In this document: positions 25,330 through 33,956 of the stretch, one piece after another
How positions within the stretch are numbered: position 1 is the first letter of the stretch
Layout: every line of letters begins with the position of its first letter
Assembly (NCBI RefSeq): GCF_036345915.1
Contig: NZ_CP107785.1
Coordinates: 1,426,001 to 1,490,000, forward strand
Length of the DNA: 64,000 nucleotides
Source of the DNA: Nocardia sp. NBC_00565
GTDB taxonomy: Bacteria > Actinomycetota > Actinomycetes > Mycobacteriales > Mycobacteriaceae
Direction: 5' to 3'
Translations under genes and position numbers: made by a program
The notes under the pieces: model-generated
Database searches by the model: none
The model's input: only the letters and a program-made list of their open reading frames with translations
What the model was told of the DNA's origin: nothing

Positions 25330-25490
25330 GGGGTCTGGCCCTCCGGAAGGATATTCGTGCGGCACTCGAAAAAGAGTTGGCCACGCGCCTACCGTCCGCC
25401 GATCGTGCACAACTGGTCGCGCTCGTGACTGCGTCGACGACGGCGCTCGTCGAGAGTCGCTGAGGCGCACGGTATTTGCCGGGGTTGGCG

Positions 25491-25859
25491 TCACATTTGG
25501 TAGCGCCGGCGAGCCCTGCCGTGTCCGAAGCCATGGTGGCCGCGGATGAACAGGAAGAACAGCACCGGGAATACGAAGAACGGCACGATATGTGTTGCGA
25601 CGACGACAGCTGTGGCGAACACCAGCACGGCGATCACAGCCACCGGCAGCAACGTCCGCGGCTGCGCCCGAGACGCTTTCCCCGCAGCCGGCCGGGGTAG
25701 ATCTGTGAACAGCACCACCAGCTCATCGGCCGTCTTGGCCGCATAGGCCCGCCCCACCCGCTCATCGTATTCATCCGCTGATGCAGGTTCGCCTCGACGT
25801 TTATCTGCACCAGCGGATGGTGATAAAACGTCCAAGACTGGGGGCCTGGTCGGGTTCAT
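25491..25859 (-). CDS. DUF1707-type small membrane protein with shortened domain
   Basis: The 122-residue protein has the second half of the DUF1707 domain ([20 protein letters not shown], then [11 protein letters not shown]) and one or two membrane helices (residues about 72-108), ending in a basic [17 protein letters not shown] tail. The first half of DUF1707, normally VGDADREAVAERLR-like, is replaced by an unrelated short lead. ATG 25859 overlaps the stop of the CGNR gene by four bases. Function unknown. Confidence 0.65.
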   Translation of the reverse strand: MNPTRPPVLDVLSPSAGADKRRGEPASADEYDERVGRAYAAKTADELVVLFTDLPRPAAGKASRAQPRTLLPVAVIAVLVFATAVVVATHIVPFFVFPVLFFLFIRGHHGFGHGRARRRYQM

Positions 25860-26386
25860 TTCTGTCTGGCGCGGTAGGCGGCGACGGCGTTGCGGTTTCC
25901 GCAGGCGGTGCTGCAGTAGCGGCGGGAACGGTTGCGGGAGAGGTCGAGAACGATGCCCTCGCAGGTGGCGTCGGCGCAGATGGCGAGGCGGCTCAACTCG
26001 TCGGAGCGGATCAGATCGATCATGGCCATTGCGGTTTCGACGGCGATGCGGACGGGGAGTGGAGCCTGTGGGGGCACGGCGTGGATGTGATAGTCGACAT
26101 CGCCGTGGCGGACGAGTTGTGGGACTGCCCGATGCTTTGTCAGGGTCTCGTTCACCAATGGCACGGCCGCATCCCGATCGCTGGTGAGCATTCGGCGCAG
26201 TGGCGCGCGCAATGTGCGGACCGCTGCGAGTTCCGCGGCGTCGCCGGTATGCACTCCGGTATAGGTGTGCTTGACGAAAAATTCGTCGAGGTCGGCGATC
26301 ACGGTCAGTGTGTCCGGCTCTTGTGCCGAATTCACCAGCTCCACCGCAGCGACGAGCGCCGCCTCAGTGTCATGAGCAAAGGTCAT
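25856..26386 (-). CDS. ABATE/CGNR zinc-finger regulator
   Basis: A 176-residue protein with an N-terminal ABATE ligand-binding domain (residues 1-125) and a C-terminal CGNR zinc finger: ICADATCEGIVLDLSRNRSR then RYCSTACGNRNAVAAYRAR. The four zinc cysteines are present. CGNR regulators commonly sit beside EamA transporter genes, and an EamA gene lies on the opposite strand 400 bases away. The start codon is overlapped by the inverted repeat GTCAT-g-ATGAC, a possible autoregulatory site. Confidence 0.88.
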   Translation of the reverse strand: MTFAHDTEAALVAAVELVNSAQEPDTLTVIADLDEFFVKHTYTGVHTGDAAELAAVRTLRAPLRRMLTSDRDAAVPLVNETLTKHRAVPQLVRHGDVDYHIHAVPPQAPLPVRIAVETAMAMIDLIRSDELSRLAICADATCEGIVLDLSRNRSRRYCSTACGNRNAVAAYRARQK

Positions 26387-26399
26387 GATGACATATTAC
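26349..26399 (-). repeat. Direct repeat R1 covering the CGNR gene start
   Basis: This 51-base stretch, which holds the first codons and immediate promoter of the CGNR gene, recurs at 26716-26765 in the same orientation with roughly 84 percent identity and one gap. It includes the inverted repeat GTCAT-g-ATGAC and ends ACATATTAC in both copies. Confidence 0.7.
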
Positions 26400-26790
26400 G
26401 CGGCAGTTCTCGCATCATTGGCTCCTGCGTGCGTCGGGCTGAACCGGATCCGGGGAAGCCTGGAGCGCTTCATTGGTGTTGCTGCATTGGATTCCGTAGC
26501 TGCCCAGGTCATCGAGCCAACCCGAGCAGACTGTGACGCCGTTGCCGATGATTTTGTGCGCCGGCAGTGGTTCGTTGCCGCTACCCCGGAACGGGCTCCG
26601 GTCGGCTGGCCTGCCTCGACCGGGCGTCGAGGTCGGCTTCTTCCTCGGGTGCCGAAAGACCCGGCGGGCTGGGCGATCTCGGGCGATATGTCGAGCTCTT
26701 CGGCCGAGTTCTCCGGCGACGAGCGCGGCCCAGCGTCATGGGCAAAAGTTATGTTGACATATTACTGAACCCGCCATAACGTCATCCGCC
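26387..26790. other. 404-base gap between CGNR and EamA genes
   Basis: The gap contains a second copy of the CGNR 5' end (26716-26765). A plus-strand frame of 127 codons crosses it but has no codon-usage or family support. On the minus strand, copy 2 reads TFAHDAG like the CGNR N-terminus, then loses similarity. It looks like a decayed duplicate of the regulator plus the EamA promoter. Confidence 0.5.
26716..26765 (-). repeat. Direct repeat R2, copy of the CGNR gene start
   Basis: This copy keeps the coding frame for TFAHD, but the ATG is changed to ATA. It ends 25 bases before the EamA start, so the duplicated operator may now serve the permease gene. Confidence 0.65.
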
Positions 26791-27729
26791 ATGGTGACAA
26801 TGACTCATGACGGGGCCGTACGGCAGCGGCTGGGATCCGGGCTGGTCTGCGCGGTGGTGTCCGCATCGTCGTTCGGGCTTTCCGGCCCGCTGGCGCGTGG
26901 GTTGATGAACGCGGGCTGGAGTTCGGCGTCCGTAGTGGCGGTGCGGGTGCTGGTGGCGGCCGCGGTGCTGGTGCCGATCGCGGCGTTGCAGTTGCGTGGC
27001 GACTGGGATCTGTTGCGCCGCAATGCCTCTCTGATCATCGGGTATGGGCTGGTCGCTGTCGCCGGTACGCAGCTGGCGTATTTCAACGCGGTCGCTCATA
27101 TGCAGGTCGGGGTGGCGCTGCTCATCGAATACACAGCGCCGATCGCCGTGGTGGGCTGGTTGTGGGTGCGTCATCAACAACGTCCCGGTGCGATAACGGT
27201 GGCCGGTGCGTTGCTCGGGATAACCGGTCTGGCGCTCGTCATCGACCTACGCTCCGGTGCTGCCACCAGCTGGATCGGCATCGCGTGGGCGCTTGTCGCG
27301 ATGATCGGGGCAGCCGCCTACTTCATCCTCTCCGCCCAGGGCGATGGCACATTGCCGGGCACAGTCCTCGCGGCCGGTGGCCTCCTCATCGGCGGAATCG
27401 CCCTGCTCGCGGCGGGCGCGATCGGCATCGTCGCGCTACACGCCACCGCGAATCCCGTTGTCTTCCAGGACTTCACCATCTCCTGGTGGCTCCCGGTCCT
27501 GGTCCTCGGCACCGTAACCGCCGCCGTCGCCTACGTCTCCGGCATCGCCGCCACCCGACTCCTCGGCTCCCGCCTGGCCTCCTTCACCGCCCTCCTCGAA
27601 GTACTCGCCGCCCTGGCCTTCGCCTGGGCCCTCCTCGGCGAGGCACCCCACGCCATACAACTGCTCGGCGGCGCACTGATCCTCATCGGCGTTCTGGTCG
27701 TTCGCCGAGGAGAGCACACCGACGCCTGA
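26791..27729 (+). CDS. EamA/DMT-family permease
   Basis: A 312-residue membrane protein with ten hydrophobic helices in two similar halves, typical of the drug/metabolite transporter (EamA, RhaT-like) group. Landmarks are SSFGLSGPLARGLM in helix 1, FNAVAHMQVGVALLIEYTAP, and TRLLGSRLASFTALLEVLAA in the second half. It exports or imports a small metabolite, probably under the divergent CGNR regulator. ATG 26791 and 26800 are both possible. Confidence 0.88.
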   Translation: MVTMTHDGAVRQRLGSGLVCAVVSASSFGLSGPLARGLMNAGWSSASVVAVRVLVAAAVLVPIAALQLRGDWDLLRRNASLIIGYGLVAVAGTQLAYFNAVAHMQVGVALLIEYTAPIAVVGWLWVRHQQRPGAITVAGALLGITGLALVIDLRSGAATSWIGIAWALVAMIGAAAYFILSAQGDGTLPGTVLAAGGLLIGGIALLAAGAIGIVALHATANPVVFQDFTISWWLPVLVLGTVTAAVAYVSGIAATRLLGSRLASFTALLEVLAALAFAWALLGEAPHAIQLLGGALILIGVLVVRRGEHTDA

Positions 27730-27878
27730 TACCCATCACAACTTTGCCCTTCTGTTCCAGTAGCGCACCCGGTAAGGCCCTACGCGGGGTACGAAGCCCG
27801 ACAAGGCATGGAGGGGCATCGTGGGAGGGTCGCACCGGGCGGGGCGGACCCGGCGGGGTCGTTTAAGCTGCTGCTTCT

Positions 27879-28421
27879 ATGGCTCTCAGCGCAACGATGC
27901 ACAACTTCGCGGTTCAACTGGCCGATATCGATCGGGATGTCTACCAGGAGTTGGAGTTGCGGTTGGCGCGGCATCCGTCGGAGAGCGATGAGTTCATGGT
28001 GACGCGGCTGTTGGCGTACTGCCTCGAGTACGAGGAGGGGATCGCGTTCAGTGATGGTGGCGTTTCGGCGACCGATGAGCCTGCGGTGCTGGTGCGCGAT
28101 CTGACCGGGCGTATTACTGCCTGGATCGAGGTGGGCGCGCCCGATGCGGAGCGGGTGCACCGGGGGAGCAAGCTGGCGGGGCGGGCCGCTATCTATACGC
28201 ATCGCGACCCGGCCAAAGTGCTGGCGCAGCTGTCCGGCAAGCGGATTCATCGCGCCGAAGCCATTCCGCTCTACAGCTTCGATCGCGATTTCATCGCCGC
28301 CGCTGTCGCCGCGATCGAACGCCGCAATACCGTCACGTTGTCGATCACCGAGCGCCTGCTGTATCTCGAGCTCAACGGCACGAGTCTGAGCACGACAGTC
28401 GAAGAGCACACGCTCGGATAG
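27879..28421 (+). CDS. yaeQ: YaeQ family protein
   Basis: The 180-residue protein fits the YaeQ family, with a nuclease-like fold but no firm function. Landmarks are NFAVQLADIDRDVYQELELR, HPSESDEFMVTRLLAYCLEY, EEGIAFSDG and EVGAPDAERVHRGSK. Length matches. It is monocistronic as far as can be seen; the next 3' sequence is the antisense of a truncated hydrolase. Confidence 0.9.
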   Translation: MALSATMHNFAVQLADIDRDVYQELELRLARHPSESDEFMVTRLLAYCLEYEEGIAFSDGGVSATDEPAVLVRDLTGRITAWIEVGAPDAERVHRGSKLAGRAAIYTHRDPAKVLAQLSGKRIHRAEAIPLYSFDRDFIAAAVAAIERRNTVTLSITERLLYLELNGTSLSTTVEEHTLG

Positions 28422-28423
28422 TC

Positions 28424-28666
28424 GCGCGCCTGGAGCGTCGGCATGTTGTCGACCCGGCCGTCTTTGCGGGTGCTGCGGCCGAGGCCGCGCGGGTCGTAGG
28501 TGACCACCGTGCGATCGGGGAAGTACGAAGCCAATGTGGTGAAGCCGCTGGCGGTCATCGGCTGGCCGATCATGAACAGCGGTGGGCGTCCGTCCGTGGT
28601 GGGCAGTGGGCCGAGCACGTCGTAGACGATATCGGCTTCGGCGGATTCGAGCGTATGCGTCGTCAT
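28424..28666 (-). pseudogene. N-terminal fragment of an alpha/beta hydrolase
   Basis: From ATG 28666 about 76 residues match the start of an alpha/beta hydrolase: VYDVLGPLPTTDGRPPLFMI, GQPMTASGFTTLASYFPD, RTVVTYDPRGLGRSTRKDGR. The similarity stops at VDNMPTLQA, just before yaeQ's 3' end, with no nucleophile elbow. The 3' two-thirds are gone, presumably by a deletion next to yaeQ. Confidence 0.68.
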
Positions 28667-28827
28667 ATGTGGGTAGACGTCGTCCGCGCCGAGAACTCAT
28701 CGGCCCCGAGGCACTCAGCGGCGCAGCACTACGTCGCGCTCTTAGTTGGAGACATACTCAGTCCGAACCTGGTGCCCCGAAGGCGCGAATCCGTGTCACC
28801 TGTGGGAGTCGGAATAGACTCTGCCCC

Positions 28828-29628
28828 ATGCGGAAAACGGCGAAGGTCAACGGTGACCAACTGGTTAGCTACATCGATCATGGCGGTACCGGTCCGGCGG
28901 TGTTACTGCTGCACAGCTATCTGATGGATGCCGACATGTTCGCTCCGCAGGTGGACGCGTTCGGCTCGACGTACCGGCTGATCGCAATGGACGAGCGTGG
29001 CCACGGCGGTACTCCCGCCGACGGCCCGTTCACCTACTGGGACGTGGCCCGCGACGCGCTCGGCCTGCTCGATGAGCTCGGCGTGGCCCGATGCGCCATG
29101 GTCGGCACCAGCCAGGGCGGCTTCATCGCCCTGCGGATGGCGCTGCTCGCGCCCGACCGGGTGGACGCGCTCGTGCTGCTGGGCACCTCGGGTGTCGCGG
29201 AGGATCCGGAGGTGGCCGCGGGCTACCGGCAAGCTGCCGCGGCCTGGCGCGAACACGGTCCGACGCAGGAACTGCTCGACCTCAACGCGACCATTTGCCT
29301 GGGCCAGCACGACGCGACCGAGTGGCAGGCCAAGTGGCGCCGGCTGTCCGGAGACCATATCGACCGCGTGCTGACTCCGCTGGTCGAGCGCGACGGGGTG
29401 CTCGACCGCGCGTCGGAGATCAGCTGCCCGGCGCTGGTTCTGCACGGCTCAGCGGACGTCGCCTACGCAGTCGACCGGGCGCGCGAGCTGGCCGAGACCC
29501 TGCCCAACGCCGAACCGCCGGTGATCATCGACGGTGGCGCACATTTCCTGAGCCTCACCGATGCCGAGGCCGTCAACCCACACATCGAGGCGTTCCTCGG
29601 GAGTCACTCGCATAGCGTCCGGCCATAG
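28828..29628 (+). CDS. Alpha/beta hydrolase
   Basis: A 266-residue hydrolase with a complete catalytic layout: oxyanion region VLLLHSYLMD, MDERGHGGT, nucleophile elbow VGTSQGGFIALRMALL, acid in LVLHGSADVAYAVDRA and the late histidine GGAHFLSLTD. It resembles 3-oxoadipate enol-lactonase and haloperoxidase-like hydrolases, but no degradative cluster is present. ATG 28828 lies 7 bases after a weak purine stretch. Confidence 0.85.
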   Translation: MRKTAKVNGDQLVSYIDHGGTGPAVLLLHSYLMDADMFAPQVDAFGSTYRLIAMDERGHGGTPADGPFTYWDVARDALGLLDELGVARCAMVGTSQGGFIALRMALLAPDRVDALVLLGTSGVAEDPEVAAGYRQAAAAWREHGPTQELLDLNATICLGQHDATEWQAKWRRLSGDHIDRVLTPLVERDGVLDRASEISCPALVLHGSADVAYAVDRARELAETLPNAEPPVIIDGGAHFLSLTDAEAVNPHIEAFLGSHSHSVRP

Positions 29629-29708
29629 CTCGGCCGGCAGAGCGGTCCGCGTTCGCCCGCGGTGATTTCGGCGGCGAGCAGCGCGCCGCAGCCGTTAGGG
29701 TTTGGAGG

Positions 29709-31745
29709 GTGACCAGCAACCCGTTCTTCGAGCGCAGTGCGCTGCCGTACGAACTGCCGCCGTTCGCCGATGTCCGCGAGGAGCACTATCTGCCTGCGTT
29801 CGAGCGGGGGATGGCGGAGCAACTGGCTGAGGTCGCGGCCATCACCTCGGTTGCCGAGCCGCCCACTTTCGCCAATACCGTGGTGGCGCTGGAGCGTTCC
29901 GGGGCGTTGCTCACGCGGGTGGCGAATGTGTTCTTCAATATCGCGGGGTCCGATTCCACCGAGGGGACCGATGCGATCGAGGCCGAGGTATCGCCGCGGT
30001 TGGCGGCGCACCGGGATGCGATCTATCTCGATCCCGAGCTGTTCGCGCGGGTCGAAGAGCTCTATGGCCGCCGCGCGGAACTGGGGCTGGATGCCGAGGA
30101 AGTGCGGCTGCTCGAGCAGTACCACATTCGTTTCGTGCGAGCCGGTGCCCAGTTGGATGCCGCGGGGCAGGCGCGGTTGCGCGAGCTGAACGCGGAACTC
30201 GCCACGGCGGGAACGGAATTCGGGCAGCACATCTTGGCGGCGACCAACGCCGCGGCGGTGGTTGTGGAGACGCCGCGGGAGTTGGCGGGGTTGGCGGAGT
30301 CGGCGGTGGCGGCCGCCGCGGAGAATGCGCGGGGGTTGGGCCGGGAAGGCGCGTGGGCGCTCAGGTTGCAGAACGTGTCCAATCAACCGGTGTTGGCCGA
30401 GTTGGCCGATCGGGACGTGCGACAGCGGGTGATGGCGGCCTCGCTCGGTCGCGGGCTGGGGGAGAACGGGGCGCTGGCCGTGCGGATCGCCGCCCTGCGG
30501 GCTGAGCGGGCGGTACTGCTCGGGTATTCGGATCACGCGGCGTACGCGGTGGCGGATCAGACGGCGAAAACCGTTGCGGCGGTGGAGGAGATGCTCGGGC
30601 GGCTGGTCGCACCCGCAGTTGCCAATGCACAGCGGGAGGCAGCGGAATTGGCGGCGGCGATGCGGGCGGATGCCACCGATGTCGAGCTCCGCTCGTGGGA
30701 TTGGCAGTTCTGGTCGGAAAAGGTTCGGGCCGAACAGTTTTCGGTGGACGCCGAGGCGTTGCGGCCCTACTTCGAGCTCGAGCGAGTGCTGCGGGATGGG
30801 GTGTTCTTCGCGGCGGAACAGGTCTATGGGATCACCTTCCAGGAGCGGGTGGACCTGATCGGCTACCACCCGGAGGTGCGGATCTTCGAGGTGTTCGACG
30901 CGGACGGCAGTGCGCTCGGGCTGTTCCTCGGCGATTTCTTCGCGCGGCCGTCCAAGCGCGGTGGGGCGTGGATGAATGAATTGGTCAGTCAGTCACGGCT
31001 TTTGGGGCAGCGGCCGGTCGTGGTCAACAACCTCAATATCGTGAAACCGCCTACGGGCGAGCCCGCACTGCTCACCTGGGACAATGTCCGGACGCTGTTC
31101 CACGAGTTCGGACACGCACTGCACGGGCTGTTCTCGAATGTGCGGTACCCGTTCTTCGCCGGGACCGAAGTACCGCGTGACTTCGTCGAATTCCCGTCGC
31201 AATTGAACGAGATGTGGATGTCGCGGCCGGAGGTACTGGCCAACTACGCCAGGAATATCGAGACCGGCGAGTCTATGCCTGCCGAGTTGGTCGAGCGGAT
31301 GGCGCAGGCCGAGCGGTTCGGCAAGGGCTTCAAGACCGTCGAGTACCTCGGTGCGACGCTGTTGGACTGGGCATGGCATCGCGTGCCAGGGCCGGACGCG
31401 CTGGCGGGGACCGACGCCGAGGTGTTCGAAGAAGAGGCACTCCGGAAGGCGGGCCTCGCCATCGACGCGATTCCCCCGCGATACCGAACCGGATACTTCG
31501 CGCACATCTTCTCCGGCGGCTATGCGGCGGGCTACTACTCCTACATCTGGAGCGAGGTGCTGGACGCGGACACCGTCGAATGGTTCAGCGAGGGTGACGC
31601 GTCGATCCGCGAGAAGGGCGCGGCCTTCCGGGGCGAATTGCTTTCCCGCGGAGGATCGGTGGACCCGATGGAGGCATTCGGAGCCTTCCGCGGCCGTTCC
31701 CCCGAGATCGAGCCGCTACTGGTCCGGCGGGGCTTGGCCGACTGA
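29709..31745 (+). CDS. M3-family peptidyl-dipeptidase (oligopeptidase A/Dcp type)
   Basis: The 678-residue protein is a zinc metallopeptidase of family M3 that cleaves short peptides in the cytoplasm. The active-site helix TLFHEFGHALHGLFS carries HEFGH, with the third ligand in FVEFPSQLNEMWM. The C-terminal FSGGYAAGYYSYIWSEVLD is also diagnostic. Length is right for Dcp/PrlC. GTG at 29709 is the start. No signal peptide. Confidence 0.94.
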   Translation: MTSNPFFERSALPYELPPFADVREEHYLPAFERGMAEQLAEVAAITSVAEPPTFANTVVALERSGALLTRVANVFFNIAGSDSTEGTDAIEAEVSPRLAAHRDAIYLDPELFARVEELYGRRAELGLDAEEVRLLEQYHIRFVRAGAQLDAAGQARLRELNAELATAGTEFGQHILAATNAAAVVVETPRELAGLAESAVAAAAENARGLGREGAWALRLQNVSNQPVLAELADRDVRQRVMAASLGRGLGENGALAVRIAALRAERAVLLGYSDHAAYAVADQTAKTVAAVEEMLGRLVAPAVANAQREAAELAAAMRADATDVELRSWDWQFWSEKVRAEQFSVDAEALRPYFELERVLRDGVFFAAEQVYGITFQERVDLIGYHPEVRIFEVFDADGSALGLFLGDFFARPSKRGGAWMNELVSQSRLLGQRPVVVNNLNIVKPPTGEPALLTWDNVRTLFHEFGHALHGLFSNVRYPFFAGTEVPRDFVEFPSQLNEMWMSRPEVLANYARNIETGESMPAELVERMAQAERFGKGFKTVEYLGATLLDWAWHRVPGPDALAGTDAEVFEEEALRKAGLAIDAIPPRYRTGYFAHIFSGGYAAGYYSYIWSEVLDADTVEWFSEGDASIREKGAAFRGELLSRGGSVDPMEAFGAFRGRSPEIEPLLVRRGLAD

Positions 31746-31755
31746 CTGATACGGC

Positions 31756-32421
31756 CTACTGCGGCGGCTCGTAGCGGGGCCCGACGAGCGCGATCGCGGT
31801 CTCCACGGCGACGTCGATGATCTCGCGGATGTCCTTACCCTCTTCGACAGCCGAGGCGATGAGTTCGCGATAGCCGCCGTAGAGGATTGTCGCCATTTGC
31901 CGGGTCGGTGGATGCAGCCCGGGGGCTTCGAATCCCGGTGTGGCGGTGATGTTTTGGATGAGCGCGATGAACGCCTCACTTGCGTCGTGGTGCACCTGGC
32001 GGGCGGCTTCGCCGAGAGCGGGCGTATCGCGGATCCAGGCGAGCGTGATCGTCGGATCATGATCGGACGCGCCGATCCAGGCCTCGATGGCCTGCCGGAC
32101 CTGGGTGCGCCAGGGCGCGGCGGGATCGACGGCATCGTAGATCTGCTGGATCGTCTCGTTGTTGCGTTCGGCCAGCAGCGCGATGAAGCAGTCCTGCTTG
32201 CTGTCGAAATGTTCGTAGAAGGTGCGCCGGGAGGTGCGCGCGTGGCGGACCACATCGGCCACGGTCGTTTCGCGATAGCCGCGTTCGCGCACGGCGTCGG
32301 CTATCGCATCGAGGAGCCGACGCCGGAATCCCGTCGCCGTGGCCTCGGTGGTGGTGCTGGTGGCAGGCTCGGCGCGGGTCACAAGTATCAGGTTAGTTGG
32401 CCGAGCCGCCGCACCGATCAT
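31756..32421 (-). CDS. TetR-family regulator of the P450-FMO operon
   Basis: A 221-residue TetR protein. The DNA-binding part is RRLLDAIADAVRERGYRETT, VADVVRHARTSRRTFYEHF then DSKQDCFIALL. ATG 32421 overlaps the FMO stop by four bases; GTG at 32382 is an alternative start closer to the HTH. Being the last gene of a five-gene operon, it should respond to the operon's substrate and bind the palindromes at 37078-37118. Confidence 0.9.
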   Translation of the reverse strand: MIGAAARPTNLILVTRAEPATSTTTEATATGFRRRLLDAIADAVRERGYRETTVADVVRHARTSRRTFYEHFDSKQDCFIALLAERNNETIQQIYDAVDPAAPWRTQVRQAIEAWIGASDHDPTITLAWIRDTPALGEAARQVHHDASEAFIALIQNITATPGFEAPGLHPPTRQMATILYGGYRELIASAVEEGKDIREIIDVAVETAIALVGPRYEPPQ

Positions 32422-33956
32422 GACGTCACGCGCACCGGAACATGCTCGGCGGCCGCGGTCCGGCTCGCGAACCGGATGGTGCCGTCCTCGATCCGCCCGT
32501 GGCGCAGCGCGAGCACGTCGTGGGCATAGTTCATGCCCAACCGCCATGGCCGCCGCGAACCAGCGGACGGAAAACGATCGATGGAGCGCTGGACGTAGCC
32601 GGATTGGAAGTCCAACAGCGGCTCCGCGGCAATGTTCGGATCGGGCCATGGCGTGCACTGGTCGTAGCCGTTGGCGTCCATATGCCGCAGCAGCCGGCAG
32701 ACGAATTCGCCGACCAGGTCTGCCTTCAGCGTCCAGGACGCGTTGGTATAGCCGATGGTGAACGCGAAGTTGGGGACCCCGCCCAGCATCATGCCCTTGT
32801 AGGCCATGGTGTCGGGCAGGTCGATGGCGTGACCGTCGACGGTGAGCTCGATGCCGCCGAATGCGAGCAACTGCAGACCGGTCGCCGTCACCACGATGTC
32901 GGCCGCGAGTTCGGCCCCGGAGGCCAGGCACAGTCCGTCGGCGGTGAATCTATCGATGCGATCGGTTACCACTTGGGCGCGACCGGCACTGATCGACCGG
33001 AAGAGGTCTCCGTCGGGCACCAGGCACAGCCGTTGATCCCATGGGTTGTAGGTCGGTTTGAAGTGGACGTCCACGTCGTACCCGGCGGGTAGCTGCGCGA
33101 GCGTCTGCTTGCGAATGAGGTTGCGGATCATGGCGGGCCGTCGTCGGCTGAGCTGGTAGATCACCATGCTGATCAGCACGTTCTTCCATCGGGTCAAGGT
33201 GTGGGCCCGACGCGGTCCGAACCGTGCGCGCAGCCGCGTCGCCACCGCGTCCTCGGCGGGAATGGACATGATGTAGGTCGGCGACCGCTGCAGCATGGTC
33301 ACCTGCGTCGCTGTCTCGGCCATGGCCGGGACGAGGGTCACCGCGGTGGCGCCGCTGCCGATTACGACGACACGCTTGCCGGCGTAATCCAAGTCGGCGG
33401 GCCACTGCTGCGGATGCACCAATTGCCCTCGGAAATCCTCGATTCCGGCGAAGTCGGGCGTGTAGCCCTCGTCGTAGCGGTAGTAGCCGCTGCACGTGTA
33501 CAGGAAGCCGCAGGTGAGCGTCGAGGTCGTACCGTCGTGCTCGACCGTCACCGTCCAGCGCGCCTCGTCCGTCGACCATGCCGCCCCGATAACCTTGTGC
33601 CCGAAGCGGATTCGGCGATCGATCCCGGCCTCGGTCGCGGTCTCGCGAATGTAGTCCAGGATCGATCGTCCGTCGGCGATCGCCGCGGCTTGGGTCCACG
33701 GACGGAAACGGTAACCGAGGGTGTGCATATCGGAATCCGAACGGACGCCCGGGTAGCGGAACAGATCCCAGGTTCCGCCGATCGCCGTGCGCGCTTCCAG
33801 AATCGCGTAGCTGCGCGCCGGGAACGCGGTCTGCAGGTGATGCGCGGCACCGATACCCGAGAGCCCCGCGCCGACTATCAGCACATCGAAATGCTCGGGC
33901 CCACCCGTCGCCCGGCCACCACCCCTCATCGAATCGCTGCGCGATGCTGCGCTCAT
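32418..33956 (-). CDS. Flavin monooxygenase, Baeyer-Villiger type (EthA/MymA-like)
   Basis: A 512-residue FAD/NADPH monooxygenase. It has the FAD Rossmann motif VLIVGAGLSGIGAAHHL, IGGTWDLFRYPGVRSDS, the family fingerprint FRGQLVHPQQWP (FxGxxxHxxxWP) and the NADPH motif VVVIGSGATAVTLVP. It resembles Mycobacterium EthA and MymA, which oxidise ketones and thio compounds. In the operon, an SDR could oxidise an alcohol made by the P450 to the ketone, and this enzyme could insert oxygen to give an ester for the hydrolase. That sequence is inferred. Confidence 0.92.
   Translation of the reverse strand: MSAASRSDSMRGGGRATGGPEHFDVLIVGAGLSGIGAAHHLQTAFPARSYAILEARTAIGGTWDLFRYPGVRSDSDMHTLGYRFRPWTQAAAIADGRSILDYIRETATEAGIDRRIRFGHKVIGAAWSTDEARWTVTVEHDGTTSTLTCGFLYTCSGYYRYDEGYTPDFAGIEDFRGQLVHPQQWPADLDYAGKRVVVIGSGATAVTLVPAMAETATQVTMLQRSPTYIMSIPAEDAVATRLRARFGPRRAHTLTRWKNVLISMVIYQLSRRRPAMIRNLIRKQTLAQLPAGYDVDVHFKPTYNPWDQRLCLVPDGDLFRSISAGRAQVVTDRIDRFTADGLCLASGAELAADIVVTATGLQLLAFGGIELTVDGHAIDLPDTMAYKGMMLGGVPNFAFTIGYTNASWTLKADLVGEFVCRLLRHMDANGYDQCTPWPDPNIAAEPLLDFQSGYVQRSIDRFPSAGSRRPWRLGMNYAHDVLALRHGRIEDGTIRFASRTAAAEHVPVRVTS

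Noticed and set aside
26385..26768. 127-codon plus-strand frame between CGNR and EamA
   Set aside because: Its two ends are the two copies of the direct repeat, read antisense to the regulator; no protein-like pattern.
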